In this document: positions 5,357-7,000 of the stretch, in pieces
How positions within the stretch are numbered: the first letter of the stretch is position 1
How the letters are laid out: each line of letters opens with the position of its first letter
From: Alphaproteobacteria bacterium
Lineage (GTDB): Bacteria; Pseudomonadota; Alphaproteobacteria; Micropepsales; Micropepsaceae
Assembly (NCBI GenBank): GCA_003451645.1
Contig: DMER01000231.1
Location: 1 to 7,000, forward strand
Length of the DNA: 7,000 bases
Reading direction: 5' to 3'
Notes under the pieces: generated by a model
Told to the model about the DNA's origin: nothing
Databases searched by the model: none
Seen by the model: only the letters and a program-made list of their open reading frames with translations
Made by a program: the position numbers and the translations under genes

Positions 5357-7000
5357 ATGCTGCCGATGATTAATCGTACAGCGGCTTTGGGCGCCGCGCT
5401 TGCGTTATGTGTGCAAGCGTGGCTTGGGCTGGCAGTTGCGCAGCAGTCTGCGAAACCGGCTGTACCCGCCGCCGTCAGTATCCCTCCTGTCGCGACGCCG
5501 GCGCCTCGGGTGACCAATGCTTGGCGCGTGATCAAGGACCGCTGGTCCGAAGCGGATGAGCGCGAATACAGCGACTTTATCTTCCGGATTGGCGAGAGCG
5601 GTTGTAACACCGTCAATAAGTGCATGTGGGACAATGCCAATCCCTACCGGGGGTCCAACCCTGCGGGAGCGCATTTTTATGCGGATTGCGCGGACTTGCC
5701 TTACTTCTTGCGCGCCTATTTTGCCTGGAAGAAGGGTTTGCCGTTCTCTTACGTCACCGCGGTCAGCCCCAAGGGTTCAACCCGCGACATTCGCTACACG
5801 CTCAGCGGCAATCGGGTAAGCTCCCGGCGGGACCTGACGACCGGTGCCGGCACAGCAACGGCGGTGCTGGGCTCCATGCGGGGCAATATCTCCTCCGCGA
5901 TGTTCCGTCTGCACCCCACGGACGAGAACACGGACCTGTATCCGGTCGCCATTCAGCCCAAAGCCATCCGCCCAGGCACAACCATTTACGACCCGAACGG
6001 CCATTTGGCGGTCGTTTACAAGGTTGAGAAGGACGGCCGCATCCGTTTCATCGATGCGCATCCTGATAACTCGCTGACCCGAGGCACCTATGGCCGCAAG
6101 TTCCTTCGCGCCCGGCCCAGCATGGGGGCTGGGTTCAAGAATTGGCGGCCCATCCGCCTGACGAACTACACGGCCTCGGCCGATGGCAGCCTGTTGGGCG
6201 GGGTGATGAGCTTCGCCGGCAACAGCGAGATCCCGGACTTTTCGTGGGAGCAATATTACGGCACCGATATCGCCGAACCCAAGGACGCCAAATGGGCGGC
6301 GGGTGAGTTTCTGATCGAGGGTGAGGCTTACGAATATTATGACTTTGTGCGCACACGGATGGCTGGCGGATCGCTCACCTATCAGCCGCTGGAAGAGCTG
6401 CGCAACATGATGCGGTCCAATTGCGAGGACATTAAATACCGTGCTGAAGCTGTCGACATCGCGATCCGGGCTGGCATCCAGAACAAGGCCCAACCAGGGC
6501 GCCTGCCTCCTAACATCTATGGCACCGAAGGGGAGTGGGAGGATTTCTCGACGCCCTCGCGTGATGCGCGCCTCAAGACCGCCTTCAAGGAGAAATTCGA
6601 CACGATCCAGCGGCTGGTGAATGACCACCGCCTGGGGTCAAAGCGGATTGTTTATACCGGCACGAGCCTGATTGGCGATCTGATCAAGATCTACGACCAG
6701 GAGGCGTCCGCCTGCACCATTTCCTATGCGCGCACGGATGGGTCGGCGCGCACGCTGGGTTACGAAGACATCCGCAAGCGCATGTTCCTGCTGTCCTTCG
6801 ATCCCTATCATTGTGTGGAGCGGCGCTGGGGCGCCTCGACGCCAGAGGAATTGGCGACCTGCCGCGATGGCGCTGAAAAGCAGGCCTGGTATGCTGCAGA
6901 GCAAAAATTGCGCAATCAGATTGACCGGACCTATGAGGCGCGGATGGATCACGATCTGGCGTCCCTGCGCTCCCCCGGCGGAGAGGGCAAAGGGGTTGAT
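5357..7000 (+). CDS. Exported protein of unknown family with possible Cys-His-Asp hydrolase site; runs off the window
   Basis: The frame stays open from the ATG at 5357 to the window edge, giving 548 residues with the C-terminus missing. Residues about 5-27 form a signal peptide (AVA before Gln29-Gln30); Cys18 is not in a proper lipobox, so this looks like a soluble periplasmic or secreted protein. A Pro/Ala-rich linker follows to about residue 50. Residues 105-133 contain ADCADLPYFLRAYFAWKKGLPF with Cys111, and residues 215-238 contain GHLAVVYKVEKDGRIRFIDAHPD with His216 and Asp233. A Cys starting an amphipathic helix, then His and Asp on successive strands, is the order used by transglutaminase-like and papain-like folds, so a cysteine peptidase or transglutaminase-type role is possible. 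Residues 300-548 match nothing I know; they hold Cys356, Cys453, Cys486 and Cys502 and a charged, probably helical end. A second ATG at 5366 is an alternative start. Coding is strongly supported; function is unproven. Confidence 0.8.
   Translation, partial: MLPMINRTAALGAALALCVQAWLGLAVAQQSAKPAVPAAVSIPPVATPAPRVTNAWRVIKDRWSEADEREYSDFIFRIGESGCNTVNKCMWDNANPYRGSNPAGAHFYADCADLPYFLRAYFAWKKGLPFSYVTAVSPKGSTRDIRYTLSGNRVSSRRDLTTGAGTATAVLGSMRGNISSAMFRLHPTDENTDLYPVAIQPKAIRPGTTIYDPNGHLAVVYKVEKDGRIRFIDAHPDNSLTRGTYGRKFLRARPSMGAGFKNWRPIRLTNYTASADGSLLGGVMSFAGNSEIPDFSWEQYYGTDIAEPKDAKWAAGEFLIEGEAYEYYDFVRTRMAGGSLTYQPLEELRNMMRSNCEDIKYRAEAVDIAIRAGIQNKAQPGRLPPNIYGTEGEWEDFSTPSRDARLKTAFKEKFDTIQRLVNDHRLGSKRIVYTGTSLIGDLIKIYDQEASACTISYARTDGSARTLGYEDIRKRMFLLSFDPYHCVERRWGASTPEELATCRDGAEKQAWYAAEQKLRNQIDRTYEARMDHDLASLRSPGGEGKGVD

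Noticed and set aside
5777..6628. A 283-codon open frame on the minus strand opposite the secreted-protein gene
   Set aside because: The plus strand has an uninterrupted frame with signal peptide, promoter and coherent motifs; the minus frame has no family resemblance and is a shadow.

Overview
The window looks chromosomal and comes from a GC-rich Gram-negative bacterium, most likely an alphaproteobacterium. The reasons are an ars cluster in which an aquaporin sits between arsR and arsC (the arrangement known from rhizobia), an outer-membrane autotransporter, a class I-like PPK2, and tightly packed genes with 4-base start/stop overlaps. I see no tRNA, rRNA, CRISPR array, insertion sequence or phage gene.

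Layout. Bases 1-173 are non-coding and hold a strong perfect hairpin. From 174 to 1638, on the minus strand, is a compact arsenic-resistance operon in the order arsR - aqpS-like aquaporin - arsC. Both junctions are 4-base overlaps (ATGA and GTGA). Just upstream on the same strand (1681-2451) is a polyphosphate kinase 2 gene. Further upstream (2596-5121) is a large gene for a secreted phytase-like/esterase-like beta-propeller fused to an autotransporter beta-barrel. A 235-base divergent intergenic region (5122-5356) separates it from a plus-strand gene running off the right edge. That gene encodes an exported protein of unknown family with a possible Cys-His-Asp (transglutaminase/papain-like) active site.

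How the genes may work together. ArsC reduces arsenate to arsenite, the aquaporin is expected to let arsenite leave down its gradient, and ArsR senses arsenite through C-terminal cysteines and represses the set. No ArsB or Acr3 pump is visible. Next to this lie a polyphosphate kinase and a surface protein whose passenger domain belongs to a phytase-like family. Arsenate is a phosphate mimic, so the block may be a phosphate/arsenate neighbourhood, but this link is inferred from position only.

The most notable points are an arsR promoter whose -10 element, palindromic operator and start codon overlap, predicting a leaderless mRNA; an aquaporin whose second NPA motif is followed by Val instead of the usual selectivity-filter Arg; a PPK2 with Asn where class I enzymes usually have the Walker B Asp; and the unassigned Cys-His-Asp secreted protein.
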